A DNA stretch of 64,000 nucleotides from Halobaculum marinum (GTDB lineage Archaea; Halobacteriota; Halobacteria; Halobacteriales; Haloferacaceae). Below, one piece after another: positions 8,942 through 17,609 of the stretch. The stretch is taken from the NCBI RefSeq assembly GCF_029338555.1, contig NZ_CP119989.1:1860001-1924000 (forward strand). The letters run 5' to 3'. A program made the position numbers and the translations under genes. The notes beneath the pieces are model-generated. The model worked only from the letters and a program-made list of their open reading frames with translations, was not told the DNA's origin and did no database searches. Position 1 is the first letter of the stretch. The number at the start of each line of letters is the position of its first letter.

Positions 8942-9982
8942 ATGTCTCACCGAGTCGGTATCCTCGGCGCCACCGGCGCCGTGGGTCAGCGGTTCATCCA
9001 ACTGCTCGACGACCACCCACAGTTCGACATCGCCTGTCTGACCGCCAGCGAGTCCTCCGCGGGCAAGCCGTACAGCGAGGCGGCGAAGTGGCGCCTCGAC
9101 TCTGCGATCCCGCACTCCGTCCGCGACAGCACCGTCCGCGCGACCGACCCTGCAGAGATCCCCGACGACGTCGACCTGCTGTTCTCCTCGCTCCCCTCCG
9201 GCGTCGCCGCCGAGATCGAACCCGACCTGTGTGAGGCGGGCTACGTCGTCTCCTCGAACTCCTCGAACGCTCGCATGGCCGAGGACGTCCCGCTCACCAT
9301 CCCCGAGATCAACCCCGACCACCTCGACCTGATCGAGGTCCAGCGCGACGAGCGCGGCTGGGACGGCGCGCTCGTGAAGAACCCGAACTGCTCGACCATC
9401 ACGATGGTGCCGACGCTCGCGGCGCTCGACGAGTTCGGCCTTGAACGCGTGCAGGTGTCGACCCTGCAGGCCGTCTCCGGCGCCGGCTACGACGGCGTCA
9501 CGTCGATGGAGATCATCGACAACGCCATCCCGCACATCGGCGGCGAGGAGGAGAAGATGGAGACCGAGAGTCGGAAGCTCCTCGGCTCGTTCGACGGCGC
9601 CGAACTGTCGCTCCACGACGCGGAGGTGGCCGCCTCCTGCAACCGCATCCCGACCATCGACGGCCACCTCGAGAACGTGTTCGCCGAACTCGACGCCGAC
9701 CCCTCCGTCGACGAGGTGCGCGACGCGATGGCGTCGTTCCCGAGCGCGGATCTCCCGTCGTCGCCGGAGCCGCTCATTCACGTGTTCGGCGACGACCAAC
9801 CCGAGCGCCCGCAGCCACGGATGGACCGGATGCGCGGCGACGGGATGCAGGTGGTCGCCGGCGGCGTCCAGTCGACGCCGTCTGGTGTGAAGTACAACTG
9901 CCTCGCGCACAACACGATCCGCGGCGCCGCCGGCGCCTCCGTCCTCAACGGCGAGTTGCTCGCCAGCGAAGGCTGGATCTGA
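8942..9982 (+). CDS. asd: Aspartate-semialdehyde dehydrogenase
   Basis: A 346-residue archaeal/fungal-type ASADH. It reduces aspartyl phosphate with NADPH to aspartate semialdehyde, the branch point to lysine, methionine and threonine. Seen: the nucleotide-binding GILGATGAVGQRF at 5-17, catalytic Cys150 in LVKNPNCSTI, the QAVSGAGYDG loop, and the C-terminal dimerisation part with VAASCNRIPTIDGHLENVF. ATG 8942 is preferred over GTG 8924 because a TATA-like cttatcc lies near 8913, about 27 nt upstream, which fits a leaderless message. It follows a cystathionine gamma-synthase, so the two may form a methionine-related neighbourhood, each with its own promoter. Confidence 0.95.
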   Translation: MSHRVGILGATGAVGQRFIQLLDDHPQFDIACLTASESSAGKPYSEAAKWRLDSAIPHSVRDSTVRATDPAEIPDDVDLLFSSLPSGVAAEIEPDLCEAGYVVSSNSSNARMAEDVPLTIPEINPDHLDLIEVQRDERGWDGALVKNPNCSTITMVPTLAALDEFGLERVQVSTLQAVSGAGYDGVTSMEIIDNAIPHIGGEEEKMETESRKLLGSFDGAELSLHDAEVAASCNRIPTIDGHLENVFAELDADPSVDEVRDAMASFPSADLPSSPEPLIHVFGDDQPERPQPRMDRMRGDGMQVVAGGVQSTPSGVKYNCLAHNTIRGAAGASVLNGELLASEGWI

Positions 9983-10074
9983 ACGACTCGGCGACTCCTC
10001 CCGCTCCTTCGGCAGTCTCCGTCTCGTCGCAGTACCGTTCCGTCTCTCGGACCGCCGTCTCGGTTCGCGCGCGA

Positions 10075-10254
10075 CTACCGCATCAGCGCCGCGTCGGTCT
10101 CCGCGAGGTACGTCAAGACGGCGAGTGGAACGAGCAGTCCCAGCGCGGCGACGTACGCGCCGTCGACGAGCAGCCGTCCCGAGACGGCGACGGCGGCGAT
10201 GACGATCACGACGTTCAGGGGGCTCGCGAGCACCAAATCGATGATTCCGGTCAC
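10075..10254 (-). CDS. Small two-helix membrane protein, 59 aa
   Basis: A 59-residue frame starting at GTG 10254 and ending TAG 10075. Almost the whole chain is hydrophobic, with two predicted membrane spans (about residues 5-24 and 33-49) and a short DAALMR tail. A TATA-like gcttttgcg lies 24-32 nt upstream in the divergent space shared with the CFI-box gene. I do not recognise a named family; many haloarchaea have a conserved peptide of this type. Function unknown; the strong hydrophobic pattern and promoter spacing are the main support. Confidence 0.6.
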   Translation of the reverse strand: MTGIIDLVLASPLNVVIVIAAVAVSGRLLVDGAYVAALGLLVPLAVLTYLAETDAALMR

Positions 10255-10340
10255 GCCGCGGGTACGTGGCGGAGCCGCAAAAGCTCGCCACTCCCGGATC
10301 GTGACGGGGATTTATGATGTGGCGCGCGATACCGCGGCGC

Positions 10341-10952
10341 ATGACCGAGGGGAGCGACGACGACCACCGCGCTGCGGGCGTGGCCGACGCCGTCGGCGAC
10401 GGTCGCCGCAAGTACGTCGAGGTAGTGACCGCGGCGGGCGAACGCCACGAACACGGGGACGTGCTCCTTCGCGAGTCGGAGACGGCATTTTTCGTCTCGA
10501 CGGAGACTGGCTTCCCCGCCGAGGAGACGACCGTCTACCCCAAGGAAGAGCTCTCGCGGGTGAGCGTCGAACAACACCACAGCGCCTGCTTCATCACGAC
10601 CGCGGTCGCGGGTGAGGCCGAGACGCTCGCGTCGTTGCGAGCGTTCCGCGACGACGCACTCCGGCCCTCGCCGGTCGGTCGCCCCCTCGTGAGGCTGTAC
10701 GAACTGATCAGCCCGCCGATAGCCGACACCCTCGCGGCTGCTCCCGAGGGGTACACCGCGCGTGCCGTCCGGCGCATCGTCCGGGGCTGTGCCGTGCTCG
10801 CACGTCGCCGGCGAGACGGCGGCCCCCTCGCGACCGCGGCGCTGAGCGTGGTGTTGACCCTCCTGTACGTCGTCGGCGTCACGGTCGCCGCCGCCGGCCA
10901 CGCCGTCGCAGTCGCGAGGCGGCGCCCCAGCGAGCGAGCGGCCCCCGAGTGA
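10341..10952 (+). CDS. CFI-box-CTERM domain protein
   Basis: A 203-residue protein. Residues 20-75 form a small beta-rich domain (KYVEVVTAAGERHEHGD, then ETAFFVSTETGFPAEE). From about residue 83 comes the CFI-box-CTERM signature: ACFITTAVAGEA, LRAFRDDAL, VRLYELISPPIADTL and the arginine-rich helix AVRRIVRG. One membrane span follows near the C-terminus (about 168-190). The CFI-box is widespread and annotated as a C-terminal domain of unknown function with a conserved Cys. ATG 10341 is chosen because a TATA-like atttatgat lies 24-32 nt upstream (10309-10317). It is divergent from a small membrane protein. Function unknown. Confidence 0.75.
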   Translation: MTEGSDDDHRAAGVADAVGDGRRKYVEVVTAAGERHEHGDVLLRESETAFFVSTETGFPAEETTVYPKEELSRVSVEQHHSACFITTAVAGEAETLASLRAFRDDALRPSPVGRPLVRLYELISPPIADTLAAAPEGYTARAVRRIVRGCAVLARRRRDGGPLATAALSVVLTLLYVVGVTVAAAGHAVAVARRRPSERAAPE

Positions 10953-10971
10953 GCCCGAGTGACCCCGCGCT

Positions 10972-11556
10972 TCACCCGAAGAAGCGGCGGAGGCTCTCGG
11001 CGGGTCGGTAGCCCAACCCGGCTTCGCGTTCGACCGTGAACCCCTCGCGGTCTGCCACCGGTGACAGCTCCGCGACGAAGTCGTCCGGGTCGAACTCCTC
11101 GGCGTGGATCCGGTACGCCTTGGCCGTCTCGTCGACCGCGTAGATGCCGAGTCGGGGGTTGCCGAACCGGCCGCCGTCGCTGACGACGACTCGGTCGAGC
11201 GACTCGTACGACAGCCACGTCACCGCGTCGGCGCGCGCGAGTACCTCGTCGATGCCGTACTGCTCCAGCAACTGCCGCATCGCGGCGGCCTCGCGGCGGT
11301 GTTTCCGCGCGCCGATCCCGAACATGGGAGTGATCGCCCCGTACTCGGCGACGTGGACGCCGTCGGAGGCGAAGAACGTCTCTGCGATCCGCAGCGGGAA
11401 CGACCCGGTCATCCCGAAGTGGGCGTGCACCTCGACCTCGACCCCGGACTCGAACGCCTCCGAGTCCGTCGGCGCTCCATCCGCCGCAGGGTCGGTCTGA
11501 TCGGAGTCGGCGTCGCCGGCGGCAGCCGACACGGCGGCGTCGCGGTCGGCGCTCAC
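10972..11556 (-). CDS. Conserved haloarchaeal protein of unknown function, 194 aa
   Basis: It begins at GTG 11556, whose GTGA overlaps the stop of the upstream membrane-protein gene, so the two are translationally coupled. The first 45 residues are an acidic, low-complexity segment. A folded domain runs from about 50 to 190 (VEVHAHFGMTGSFPLRIAETFFASDGVHVAEYG, read in two parts, then AMRQLLEQYGIDEVLARADAV and VTWLSYESLDRVVVSDGG). There are no signal peptide or membrane spans. I cannot name the family. Its partner is a four-helix membrane protein and the next gene upstream is an Nramp-like transporter, so a role at the membrane is possible but not shown. Confidence 0.7.
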   Translation of the reverse strand: MSADRDAAVSAAAGDADSDQTDPAADGAPTDSEAFESGVEVEVHAHFGMTGSFPLRIAETFFASDGVHVAEYGAITPMFGIGARKHRREAAAMRQLLEQYGIDEVLARADAVTWLSYESLDRVVVSDGGRFGNPRLGIYAVDETAKAYRIHAEEFDPDDFVAELSPVADREGFTVEREAGLGYRPAESLRRFFG

Positions 11557-12032
11557 GACACGCCTCCGTCGGGTTCGGTCTCGGTGTCGGCCTCGGGCGC
11601 GTCGCCGCGCCCGTACGCGAGGAACGCGAACAGGTAGGCGCCGCCGACGAACAGCAGTCCCGCGCCGACCGACACCTCCAGTGTGACGTACACGCCGGCA
11701 GCGAGGCCGAGCACAGCCACCGCGATGGCCGCCCTCGTCCCGAGTGGGTAGCCACCGTCGCCGGCGGTCGCCCCGCCGGTGTCCGCCGCGTGGTCGCCGT
11801 CGATGCCCAGGCGCCGCTCGAACAGGTAGGTCACGACCATCACCGCGATGGTGGTGACCGTGAGCGCGGTCCGCGCCGCGGGCGGGACGGTCACGCCGAC
11901 CGCCTCCCGCAGCGCCAGCGGGAGGCCGATGACGGCGAGGCCGCCCAGGTAGATCGCCAGCCGGTACGCCACGAGCGCGCCGCCGAGGTCGTCGACGGCC
12001 GAGTCGGTCGGTCGGGGTGTGTCGTCTGTCAT
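11553..12032 (-). CDS. Four-helix membrane protein of unknown function
   Basis: A 159-residue integral membrane protein with about four hydrophobic spans (residues 20-42, 50-68, 96-113 and 118-138). They are separated by an acidic loop (RLGIDGDHAADTGGATAGDG) and followed by a hydrophilic acidic tail. A TATA-like gatatttcc sits about 20-27 nt before its ATG. It overlaps by 4 nt the following gene for a soluble protein, indicating a two-gene operon. No family name is recognised. Confidence 0.7.
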   Translation of the reverse strand: MTDDTPRPTDSAVDDLGGALVAYRLAIYLGGLAVIGLPLALREAVGVTVPPAARTALTVTTIAVMVVTYLFERRLGIDGDHAADTGGATAGDGGYPLGTRAAIAVAVLGLAAGVYVTLEVSVGAGLLFVGGAYLFAFLAYGRGDAPEADTETEPDGGVS

Positions 12033-12069
12033 GTGGATCGGTGTCCGGAAATATCACGTCTCGGCCCGC

Positions 12070-13785
12070 TCACGCGAGCAGGCCGGTCGCCTCGTCCGCC
12101 TCGTCGACGGTGTCACTCGACTCCAGTTTCCCCTGTGCAGAGCGGTACATCGTGTACACCTGCACGGCGAGCGCGAGCACCCACAGGAGGTAGCCGCCGG
12201 GTGCGCTCCCAGCGACGCCGACCTCCGTCGCGAACACGTCCAGGCCGAATCGACTCACCAACTGGTCGCTGATGAGCAGGACGCTGAAGAACCCGAAGAA
12301 GCCCGTCGCCCACCACATCGCGACGACGCGAGCCCAGCCAGGCTGGGTGTGCTCCGGGAGCCGCGTCGTGTTGAGGATGGTGACGAGCGCGTTGTACGGC
12401 CACATCATCACGCCAGCGATGGCCGCACCCAGCACGAGCAGGATCCACGGCTGCTCCAACTGGAGCCCGATGATCCCAATCCCCCAGAGGGTGAAGCCGG
12501 TGAGCAGGCCGAAGAACACCCGGTTCAGGTCCCAGCCGGCCTGGCGACCGTACATCTCGTAGAGGATGTCGACGCTGTTGCGGACGAACGACTCGAGGAT
12601 CGCGTACTGCGTCGAGAACAGCGCGATGAAGATCACCACGTACAGCAACGCGCCGCTGACGCCCCCGACGGCCGGGATCACCTCGGTGAGCCACATCTCG
12701 ATGGCGCCGACCTCGGTGCCCGCGGCGTATTCGGCGGTGATCGTCATCGCGACGGTCGCGACGACCAGCAGGCCGACGACGAACGTGAGGAAGTGCTCCT
12801 GTTGGCAGATCTTCCACCACGCGCGCCAGCGACGCATGTTCGTCCGCGTCGGCTCGAACACGACGCCGTTCTCGTGGACGGTCTCGATCTCCCCGCCGCT
12901 CTGGAGGGGGTTGAGCACGCGCCCCTGGTACGTCGCCATCCCGTACCCCTTCTCCCGGGCCCACACGCCCTGCGAGAGGTTGATGTACCCGCCGGCGCCC
13001 GCGTACGCGAGGCCGCCGAGGAACACCGCGATGTCCATGTTCTCCGGGAGCGCGCCGAAGTTGACGGCCCCCGCCGGGATGTTCGCGAACTGGCCCGCAG
13101 AGCCGACCAGGAACACCAGCACGACCGCGCCGGCGATGGCGACCACCATCAGCGCGACCTGTGCCTTCTCGATGATGTTGTAGATGATCGGCCCCGCCTG
13201 GTACGACAGCCAGATCAGGACCATCAGGCCGATGCCGATGATCGGCCAACTGCTCGTCGAGATGCCGATGCCGGCCGCCGCCACCTGCGAGGCGCCGGCG
13301 GCCCACCCGGGCCAGCCGAGGTGGATGAAGCCGGCGACGAGGAAGAACCACGGCCACAGGGAGCTCATCCGCTCGAAGGCGCGGAAGATGCTCTCCCCCG
13401 TGGCGATGGTCCAGCGCTGAAGCTCCGTGTTGATGAAGAACTGGGTGATGACGCCAACCCAGAACGCCCAGTACAGCCCCCAGCCGTTCTGGGCGACCAG
13501 CGTCGGCCAGAACATCGTCTCCCCGCTGCCGAGCGACGCCCCCAACATGATCGCGCTGGGGCCGACGATGTGGGAGACTTTCGGCACCTTCGGGAGGTCG
13601 GATACCTTGAAGTTCCCGCCCTTGTCGGGGTCGGGGTACTCCGCCGTCTCCGGCGCGTCCCGTAACGAGTCGTAGTCGATGTCACGATACACCGTCTCTC
13701 GGTACTGTTCACCGACGCTCTCGGTCGCGTACACGTCGTCCGTGTCGGTCACGCCGCCGTCGGTGCGGGTCTCGTCTCTGTCCAT
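12070..13785 (-). CDS. Nramp-related transporter with divergent metal site
   Basis: A 571-residue LeuT-fold membrane protein related to the Nramp divalent-metal transporters. A 60-residue acidic cytosolic head is followed by about 11-12 membrane spans. The first span carries IVGPSAIMLGASLGSGETMFWP instead of the DPGN motif that binds metal in true Nramps (I read it as two blocks, IVGPSAIMLGASLG and SGETMFWP). The helix-6 metal motif is also absent (FLGGLAYAGAGGYINLSQG). A long insertion near residues 290-340 carries an ICQQEHFLTF segment. The transported ion is therefore uncertain. Its own promoter (cataatagt, 13876-13884) lies about 95 nt upstream. It is followed by two small genes that may be unrelated. 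Confidence 0.75.
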   Translation of the reverse strand: MDRDETRTDGGVTDTDDVYATESVGEQYRETVYRDIDYDSLRDAPETAEYPDPDKGGNFKVSDLPKVPKVSHIVGPSAIMLGASLGSGETMFWPTLVAQNGWGLYWAFWVGVITQFFINTELQRWTIATGESIFRAFERMSSLWPWFFLVAGFIHLGWPGWAAGASQVAAAGIGISTSSWPIIGIGLMVLIWLSYQAGPIIYNIIEKAQVALMVVAIAGAVVLVFLVGSAGQFANIPAGAVNFGALPENMDIAVFLGGLAYAGAGGYINLSQGVWAREKGYGMATYQGRVLNPLQSGGEIETVHENGVVFEPTRTNMRRWRAWWKICQQEHFLTFVVGLLVVATVAMTITAEYAAGTEVGAIEMWLTEVIPAVGGVSGALLYVVIFIALFSTQYAILESFVRNSVDILYEMYGRQAGWDLNRVFFGLLTGFTLWGIGIIGLQLEQPWILLVLGAAIAGVMMWPYNALVTILNTTRLPEHTQPGWARVVAMWWATGFFGFFSVLLISDQLVSRFGLDVFATEVGVAGSAPGGYLLWVLALAVQVYTMYRSAQGKLESSDTVDEADEATGLLA

Positions 13786-13875
13786 TGTCTCTCGTGCGGC
13801 GGCCCGTGCGATTACGGGCCACGTTCCGTGTCAACGTTCCTCGTACGATGCGGTGGCTACTGTCTTACGAAACGA

Positions 13876-13884
13876 CATAATAGT
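13876..13884 (-). promoter_or_regulatory. TATA-like box for the Nramp-related gene
   Basis: Read on the minus strand this is actattatg, an AT-rich block in a GC-rich gap between two minus-strand genes. It lies 91-99 nt before the ATG at 13785, giving an expected leader of about 65 nt, longer than most in this window. Confidence 0.45.
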
Positions 13885-13968
13885 GTCGGTCAACCGACCA
13901 CACATCCACGATCCGAGCTTTTCGGGAGCGGAGCGCCCGGAATTCGGGGTCGCGCCCCATCCGTGTCG

Positions 13969-16900
13969 CTACTCCGCCAGCGCGGCGGCGACCTTCTCGA
14001 TCGGGTGGGGTGGCTGTTCGCTCGCGCCGTCGCGGTCCCCCAACTGCGACCGGCACGACGCGCCCGGCGCGGTGATGGCGTCGGCGCGACTCTCGTCGTG
14101 TGCCTCGAACAGCATCGAACCGATAGCCTTCGACAGGTCGTAGTGTTCGGCCTCGTACCCGAAGCTCCCGGCCATCCCGCAGCAGGTGGTGTCGAGCGGG
14201 TCGACGTCGTAGCCGGCGCGCCTGAGCACGCCGACCGCGTGGTGGTCTTTGTTGAGCGACTTCTGGTTGCAGTGGCCGTGGTACGCGAGCGTCTCGCCGG
14301 CCTCGGGGTCATGCCGGAACGACATCGCCACGTCCAGTCGCGTCGTGTCGAGGTACTCCATGACGCCGTAACTCGCGGCCGACACGGCCTCGACGGCGTC
14401 GCCGTCGAGCAGATCCAGGTACTCGTCTTGGAACATCACCGCGTCCGACGGCTCGACGGAGACGACGTCGTACCCCTCCTCGACGAACGGCGCCAGCGCC
14501 TCGACGTTTGCCGCGGCGCGGTCGCGCGCCTTCTCGAGGAAACCGGTCGAGAACGCCGCCCGGCCCGAGGCCGCGAGGTCGTCGGGGACGCGGACGTGGA
14601 CGTTCGCCGCCTCCAGCACCTCGACGGCGGCCATCCCCACGTCGGGCTTGCTGTAGTTCGTGTAGGTGTCGGGGAACAGGACGACCCGGGCGTCGGCACG
14701 GGCGGCGCTCACGGCCGCCCCGCCGCGTCGCTCGAACCGCTTGCGGAACGTGTCGCGGGTGAACGTCGGGAGCGCGCGGTCGCTGGCGATACCGAGCGTC
14801 TTCTCCATCACCGTCCGCGCGCCCGGGAGCGTCGCCGCCGCGTTCGCCACCGGCGCCAACGCGCTCCCGATCCGACTCGCCGTGTCGATGTCGGCGAACA
14901 GTCGCTCGCGCAGGCCCGCGCCCTCGCGCTCGTGGTGTTCGTGTTTCACCTCCGCCTTCAGCTTCGCGAGGTCGACGCCGGTCGGGCAGTCCGACATACA
15001 GCCCTTACAGCCGACGCAGAGCCCGAGAACCTCCTCTTGGAAGCGGTCGGAGTGGATTTCGTCTTCGGAGAGGTCGCCGGAGATGGCCGCGCGGAGCATG
15101 TTCGCGCGCCCTCGCGTGGCCTGCACCTCCTCCTTCGAGGCGCGATATGTGGGACACATCACGTCCCCCTCCGTCTCCCGGCAGGTGCCACAGCCGTTGC
15201 ACAGTTCGACGAGGTGGGCGAACCCGCCCTCGTCAGAGAAGTCGATCGCCGTCTGCGGTTCGATCGACTGGTAGTCGGCGCCGTAGCGCAGGTTCTCCCG
15301 CATGTCCGTGTCGGCCGCCGACTCGGGGTACCCCTGCTCGGCAGCCGTCTCGCCGTCGACGTACACGACCTTCCCGGGGTTCATCCGCCAGTCCGGGTCG
15401 AACGCGCTCTTCAGATCCTGGAACGCGCCCCACAGCGCCGGCCCGTACATCTTGGGGTTGAACTCCGTGCGCGCGAGGCCGTCGCCGTGCTCGCCGGAGA
15501 ACGCGCCGAAGTGGTCGAGCACGAGGTCGGTCACGTCGTCGGTGATGGAGTGCATCGTCTCGATGCCGTCCTCCTGTTTCAGGTTCAAGATCGGCCGGAT
15601 GTGGAGCGTGCCGGACCCAGCGTGCGCGAAGTACGCCGCCGAGGTGCCGTGCGCCTCCAACACGTCTTCGAACTCCTGAACGTACTCGGCGAGTTCCTCG
15701 GGCGGGACGGTCGCGTCCTCGATGAACGGGTACGGCTTCGGGTCGCCCTCCAGACTCATCAACAGCGGAATCGCGGCCTTCCGGAGCTTCCAGAGCTTCC
15801 CCTGCGCCTCGTCGCTGTACGCCTCCAGCACGTCGAAGGCGGCGCCCGAGTCCACGAACTCGGCGTTCGTGTCGGCGACGGCGGCCTCGAAGTCGTCCAT
15901 CAACTCCGAGTCCCACTCCAGCATCAGTGCCGCCGCGGTGCCGTCGGGGATCGGCTCCTCGTACTGGGCGTACTCGGTCGACTCGCGGGCGAGTCGGAAC
16001 ACCTCGTCGTCCATCAACTCGACTGCGCTCACGGGGTACTCCAGCGCGACCGGGACGGCCTCCATGGCGTCGACGAGGTCGTCGAAGCAGTAGAGGGCGA
16101 GGGCGGTCTCCTCTGGTTTGGAGACGAGCGAGACGGTCGCCTCCACGATGGTGCCGAGGGTCCCCTCCGCGCCGACGAACAGTTTCGAGAGGTTGATCAC
16201 CTCCTCGCCGTCGTCGTTCTCGTAGATCACCTTGTGGAGGTTGTAGCCGGAGACGGAGCGCTTGAGGCTCGGGTACTTCGCGTCGATTTCGTCCTCGTGT
16301 TCGCGAACTAGGCCCTCGACCGTGCGGTACAGTTCCGCCTCGATCCCACCCTCGTCGATGATCGCCTCGTGCTCGTCGGAGCCGAGCACCACCTCGCGGG
16401 TGGTGATCCGGGTGCCGTCAGCCAGCACCACGTCCAACTCCTCGGTGTAGGCGTCGGTGATGCCGTAGCGCACCGAGTGAGCGCCCGTCGAGTTGTTACC
16501 GATGCCGCCGACGACCGTCGCGCGCCCGGACGACGCGGGGTCCGGCGCGAACTTCAGGCCGTCTTCGGCCAGGCGGTCGTCGAGGTGGTCTTGGACGACT
16601 CCCGGTTGCACCGTCGCCTCTCGCGCCCCGGGGTCCACGTCGACGATGTCGTCCATGTGGCGCGTCGTGTCGATGACCACACAGCCGGGACCGACCGACT
16701 GCCCCGCCAACGACGACCCCGTCCCGCGCGGCAGCACCGGCACGTCGTGCTTGGCGGCGACTTCGTGAACGGCGACCACGTCGTCGGCGTCGCGCGGGCA
16801 GACGACACCCGCGGGCCGCGCCCGATAGATCGACCCGTCGGTCGCGTACAGCACCTGCGCGTACTCGTCGAACTGGACCTCGCCGGCCACTCGGTCGCGC

Positions 16901-17007
16901 AGATCCGACGCGAGCGCCTCGTACTCGGCCACGTCCGGCCTGTCGTACCCCAGCGAAGCCGCCGACGTGTCCCATCGCGACGACGCGTTCGGTTCGTTCG
17001 TTGCCAT
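13969..17007 (-). CDS. Fused FAD-linked oxidase / Fe-S CCG-domain 2-hydroxyacid dehydrogenase (GlcD-GlcF or D-lactate dehydrogenase type)
   Basis: A 1012-residue soluble fusion. Residues 40-300 hold the FAD_binding_4 domain (VLPRGTGSSLAGQSVGPG; GGIGNNSTGAHSVRYG) and 300-550 the oxidase C-terminal domain with EHGDGLARTEF. Next come two 4Fe-4S sites (Cys603, 606, 609, 618 and Cys664, 667, 670, 674). The C-terminal part carries cysteine-rich CCG-type motifs (HGHCNQKS at 911 and TTCCGMAGSFGYE at 941). Such proteins oxidise D-lactate or glycolate and pass electrons to the membrane chain. ATG 17007 is chosen over 17058 because gtatttac (17031-17038) lies 24-31 nt upstream. It is divergent from a VOC protein and close to malate synthase, which makes glycolate a plausible substrate; D-lactate is equally possible. 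Confidence 0.85.
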   Translation of the reverse strand: MATNEPNASSRWDTSAASLGYDRPDVAEYEALASDLRDRVAGEVQFDEYAQVLYATDGSIYRARPAGVVCPRDADDVVAVHEVAAKHDVPVLPRGTGSSLAGQSVGPGCVVIDTTRHMDDIVDVDPGAREATVQPGVVQDHLDDRLAEDGLKFAPDPASSGRATVVGGIGNNSTGAHSVRYGITDAYTEELDVVLADGTRITTREVVLGSDEHEAIIDEGGIEAELYRTVEGLVREHEDEIDAKYPSLKRSVSGYNLHKVIYENDDGEEVINLSKLFVGAEGTLGTIVEATVSLVSKPEETALALYCFDDLVDAMEAVPVALEYPVSAVELMDDEVFRLARESTEYAQYEEPIPDGTAAALMLEWDSELMDDFEAAVADTNAEFVDSGAAFDVLEAYSDEAQGKLWKLRKAAIPLLMSLEGDPKPYPFIEDATVPPEELAEYVQEFEDVLEAHGTSAAYFAHAGSGTLHIRPILNLKQEDGIETMHSITDDVTDLVLDHFGAFSGEHGDGLARTEFNPKMYGPALWGAFQDLKSAFDPDWRMNPGKVVYVDGETAAEQGYPESAADTDMRENLRYGADYQSIEPQTAIDFSDEGGFAHLVELCNGCGTCRETEGDVMCPTYRASKEEVQATRGRANMLRAAISGDLSEDEIHSDRFQEEVLGLCVGCKGCMSDCPTGVDLAKLKAEVKHEHHEREGAGLRERLFADIDTASRIGSALAPVANAAATLPGARTVMEKTLGIASDRALPTFTRDTFRKRFERRGGAAVSAARADARVVLFPDTYTNYSKPDVGMAAVEVLEAANVHVRVPDDLAASGRAAFSTGFLEKARDRAAANVEALAPFVEEGYDVVSVEPSDAVMFQDEYLDLLDGDAVEAVSAASYGVMEYLDTTRLDVAMSFRHDPEAGETLAYHGHCNQKSLNKDHHAVGVLRRAGYDVDPLDTTCCGMAGSFGYEAEHYDLSKAIGSMLFEAHDESRADAITAPGASCRSQLGDRDGASEQPPHPIEKVAAALAE

Positions 17008-17030
17008 GTGGGAACCGAAGGAACAATCGT

Positions 17031-17038
17031 GTAAATAC
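17031..17038 (-). promoter_or_regulatory. TATA box of the FAD/Fe-S oxidase gene
   Basis: The minus-strand reading gtatttac lies 24-31 nt before the ATG at 17007, the spacing of a leaderless haloarchaeal transcript. This is the main reason for choosing that start over the longer frame beginning at 17058. Confidence 0.6.
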
Positions 17039-17145
17039 TCTTTGTCAAATGTTGCCACCCGACGCTCCTCGACAGCCGGCGTCTATCGCGCGGCGGCGGT
17101 GGGATGACACCAACCGTTATGTCCGCCCGTGTGTCACTCACGAGC

Positions 17146-17517
17146 ATGGCGTTCATCCACATCTGTCTCAACGTCGCCGACGCCGACCGTGCGGCCGACT
17201 GGTACGCGGACAACCTCGGCTTCGAGCGCTCGTGGGAGTTCACGACCGCCGACGGCGACACGCGGAACCTGTACGTCGCCGACGAGAACGGCGTCGAACT
17301 CCAGTTGTCCGACACCGACGGCGAGGACACTTTCGAGGAGGGGACCGCGTACGACCACTTCGCGGTGAAGGTGGACGACGTCGACGCCGCGTTCGAGCGC
17401 ATCGACCACCACGGCGTCGTGAAGGAACCGGGTGACCAGCCCGAGGCCGGCGCGCGGACGGCGTTCCTCAAGGACCCGGACGGCCACACCGTCGAACTGG
17501 TCCAGCCATTGGAGTAA
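17146..17517 (+). CDS. VOC (glyoxalase I-like) family protein
   Basis: A 123-residue single VOC module. Two beta-alpha-beta-beta-beta halves are seen: FIHICLNVADADRAADWYADNLGF opens the first (metal ligand near the N-terminus) and YDHFAVKVDDVDAAFERI the second, ending FLKDPDGHTVELVQP. The pattern fits glyoxalase I or a related metal-dependent lyase such as a methylmalonyl-CoA epimerase-like fold member. Residues His near 4 and the C-terminal Glu in HTVELVQ are in metal-ligand positions. ATG 17146 matches the domain start; upstream in-frame starts at 17104 and 17119 would add an unlikely head. The natural substrate is unknown. Confidence 0.85.
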   Translation: MAFIHICLNVADADRAADWYADNLGFERSWEFTTADGDTRNLYVADENGVELQLSDTDGEDTFEEGTAYDHFAVKVDDVDAAFERIDHHGVVKEPGDQPEAGARTAFLKDPDGHTVELVQPLE

Positions 17518-17571
17518 CCCACACTCCCGCTGGGATCCGGTTGTCCGGGCAAAACTGTGTCTGGAACTAAC

Positions 17572-17580
17572 GTTTATGAT
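17572..17580 (+). promoter_or_regulatory. TATA-like box for malate synthase
   Basis: The block gtttatgat lies 30-38 nt before the ATG at 17610 in the 92-nt gap after the VOC gene. It predicts a transcript with a leader of only a few nucleotides and shows that the malate synthase gene has its own promoter. Confidence 0.6.
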
Positions 17581-17609
17581 AGTTCGCCGGGACTCATGAA
17601 CCGGTAGAC

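Noticed and set aside
7412-10411. 999-residue minus-strand frame across cystathionine gamma-synthase and asd
   Set aside because: It spans two well-supported plus-strand genes and has no recognisable fold; it is a shadow.
13828-16311. 827-residue plus-strand frame opposite the FAD/Fe-S oxidase
   Set aside because: The minus strand encodes FAD and 4Fe-4S motifs with correct spacing; this frame has low complexity.
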